Source: JBBTSB01 sp964355775
GTDB taxonomy: Bacteria; Patescibacteriota; Minisyncoccia; 2-02-FULL-40-12; IGHO2-01-FULL-4-A
Direction: 5' to 3'
Length of the DNA stretch: 6,894 nucleotides
Assembly (NCBI GenBank): GCA_964355775.1
Contig: CAYHEP010000039.1
Coordinates: forward strand, 1-6,894
Within the stretch, counting starts at the first letter, position 1, and every line of letters starts with the position of its first letter. Below are positions 6,258 through 6,894 of this stretch, piece after piece. The notes beneath the pieces are model-generated. The model was given only the letters and a program-made list of their open reading frames with translations. It had not been told where the DNA came from and searched no databases. A program made the position numbers and the translations under genes.

Positions 6258-6629
6258 CTATATTGTAACAAGCTCCAAATTTGGAATTGCTTTAAAATCT
6301 CTCGTGTTTCGAGTTACAAGTGGAGTATGCATACTCAATGCAGTCGCGACTATGGCCGCATCGGGAAATTTGATTTTTGTTTTGGCTCGAAGTTGAGCAG
6401 CAATCCGAGCTATTGCGCGATCAAACGGAATTGAAGCAAAATTTTCCTCTAAGAATAGACCGGTAATCTCTCGCTCTTCCGCAGACCAATTCGGAAAAGA
6501 AAGAACCTCGGATTCCACCACCGTTGAAAGAAATAGGGGGTGACCTAAACGCCTCCACTCTGTAAGCGCTTGGATTACAACATCGTCACCAGCAAGATAT
6601 GCGATAATAATATTGGTATCGATGGTCAT
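6258..6629 (-). CDS. vapC: VapC-like PIN-domain ribonuclease toxin
   Basis: A 123-residue PIN-domain protein, the usual size for VapC toxins, which are Mg-dependent RNases that often cut tRNA or rRNA. The acidic active-site residues are visible: D4 in MTIDTNIIIAYL, E41 in the VVESEVL helix, D90 in KFPDAAIVATAL, and D111 in VTRNTRDF, so the enzyme looks intact. The start is placed at 6629, where ATG overlaps the antitoxin stop as ATGA and the PIN fold begins at once. An in-frame ATG at 6650 would add seven residues inside the antitoxin gene and is less likely. Translation is probably coupled to the antitoxin. Substrate unknown; tRNA-Leu lies immediately downstream, but that does not show it is the target. 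Confidence 0.9.
   Translation of the reverse strand: MTIDTNIIIAYLAGDDVVIQALTEWRRLGHPLFLSTVVESEVLSFPNWSAEEREITGLFLEENFASIPFDRAIARIAAQLRAKTKIKFPDAAIVATALSMHTPLVTRNTRDFKAIPNLELVTI
6262..6270 (-). promoter_or_regulatory. Candidate tRNA-Leu promoter over the vapC stop
   Basis: On the minus strand TGT-TACAAT is a near-consensus extended -10. It lies within the last codons of vapC and predicts a start near 6255, 14 bases before the mature tRNA 5' end. No good -35 is seen at 17 bp. It would let the tRNA be transcribed independently of vapBC, although read-through from vapBC is also possible because only 16 bp separate the genes. Confidence 0.5.
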
Positions 6630-6799
6630 TTCGATACTCGATTGCCCCACTCTGATCGTATAGACTTCGCATGTCGTTCAAGTGATTTTTTTTTGTCGCG
6701 AGCCAAACCCGCCGCCTTTAGCCAACTCTTTGGAATAGGTTCTCGAGTATGTGTATGTCTGGAAATGCTGGTTTGCGTTTGAGTAATAGCGTGTTGCAT
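6626..6799 (-). CDS. vapB: VapB-like antitoxin (57 aa)
   Basis: A 57-residue basic protein that begins MQHAITQTQT and ends with EWGNRVSK. The recognisable part is the C-terminal half, REPIPKSWLKAAGL (19-32), then a lysine-rich segment (KKK, 36-38) and RHAKSIRSEW (42-51). This resembles short antitoxins paired with PIN toxins and would wrap the VapC active site. No AbrB, ribbon-helix-helix or other DNA-binding fold was recognised in the N-terminus. Support comes from position: a good promoter ends six bases before the ATG, and the TGA overlaps the vapC ATG (ATGA). A run of nine A's (minus strand, 6694-6686) encodes the KKK and is a potential slippage site. It is small enough to be missed by length-limited gene finding. 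Confidence 0.8.
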   Translation of the reverse strand: MQHAITQTQTSISRHTHTREPIPKSWLKAAGLARDKKKSLERHAKSIRSEWGNRVSK

Positions 6800-6817
6800 A
6801 CGATCATACTAGCATGC
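6796..6817. promoter_or_regulatory. Candidate vapBC operator, dyad around the -10
   Basis: On the minus strand GCATGC (6817-6812) and GTATGC (6801-6796) form an inverted repeat with five of six matching pairs. They are separated by ten bases that include the -10, and the second arm overlaps the vapB start codon. A related AGCAACATGCT lies at 6830-6840, over the -35. VapBC pairs usually repress their own promoter through such sites, so autoregulation is inferred. The remaining bases to 6894 hold no gene that I can support. Confidence 0.45.
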
Positions 6818-6834
6818 TTTTCCATATTTAGCAA
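6806..6834 (-). promoter_or_regulatory. vapBC promoter (-35 TTGCTA, -10 TAGTAT)
   Basis: TTGCTA (6834-6829), a 17-bp spacer and TAGTAT (6811-6806), preceded by TGC, form the most complete promoter in the window. Six bases separate the -10 from the vapB ATG at 6799, so the message should be leaderless. Confidence 0.65.
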
Positions 6835-6894
6835 CATGCTGTACTGGCAGGGTACATCGGTAACACTTTGTGATGTTGATTATGAAATTGTATG

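Noticed and set aside
6630..6650. Longer VapC start at 6650
   Set aside because: It adds seven residues inside the antitoxin gene before the PIN fold. The ATGA overlap at 6629 is the usual toxin-antitoxin junction.
6841..6894. Possible start of another gene at the right edge
   Set aside because: An ATG occurs at 6892-6894, but the preceding sequence gives no -10 at the spacing used elsewhere and no coding sequence is available to judge.

Overview
The window looks like a piece of a compact bacterial chromosome, most likely a candidate phyla radiation (Patescibacteria, perhaps Parcubacteria-like) genome. This is inferred from the style of the sequence, not from a marker search. The signs are very tight packing, including overlapping stops and starts, and no clear Shine-Dalgarno site before any gene. 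Several start codons sit exactly where transcription should begin. The valyl-tRNA synthetase is much shorter than usual, and the tRNA gene has no encoded CCA. TGA is used as a stop (EamA and antitoxin genes), so the glycine-TGA code of Gracilibacteria/SR1 does not apply.

Layout. 33-650 (+): YjdF/DUF2238-type membrane protein. 639-1478 (-): EamA-type transporter, whose 3' end overlaps the previous gene tail to tail by 12 bp. 1479-1525: 47-bp divergent promoter region. 1526-3577 (+): reduced valyl-tRNA synthetase (valS, 683 aa) carrying two heptanucleotide-period repeat tracts. 3582-4313 (+): PrsW-type intramembrane protease with a GTG start, 4 bp after valS. 4334-4702 (+): small heat-shock protein with its own promoter. 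4702-5871 (+): VanW-family envelope protein, overlapping the heat-shock gene by one base (TAATG). 5872-6157: the only sizeable gene-free stretch, 286 bp, full of inverted repeats. 6158-6241 (-): tRNA-Leu(TAG). 6258-6629 (-): VapC-type PIN-domain toxin. 6626-6799 (-): a 57-aa VapB-like antitoxin overlapping vapC as ATGA. 6800-6894: vapBC promoter and operator region.

The clearest system-level signal is in the promoters. Four genes (33, 1478, 4334, 6799) have a -10 hexamer followed by exactly six bases and then ATG, so the first transcribed base should be the A of the start codon. valS has the same kind of extended -10 with nine bases. The genes without such a promoter (prsW, vanW, vapC) start within or beside the stop of the preceding gene. 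The apparent strategy is leaderless first genes plus termination-coupled followers, without Shine-Dalgarno sites.

PrsW, Hsp20 and VanW could form an envelope or protein-stress group, but only their adjacency supports this. The vapBC pair reads toward tRNA-Leu, and the tRNA promoter appears to lie over the vapC stop codon.
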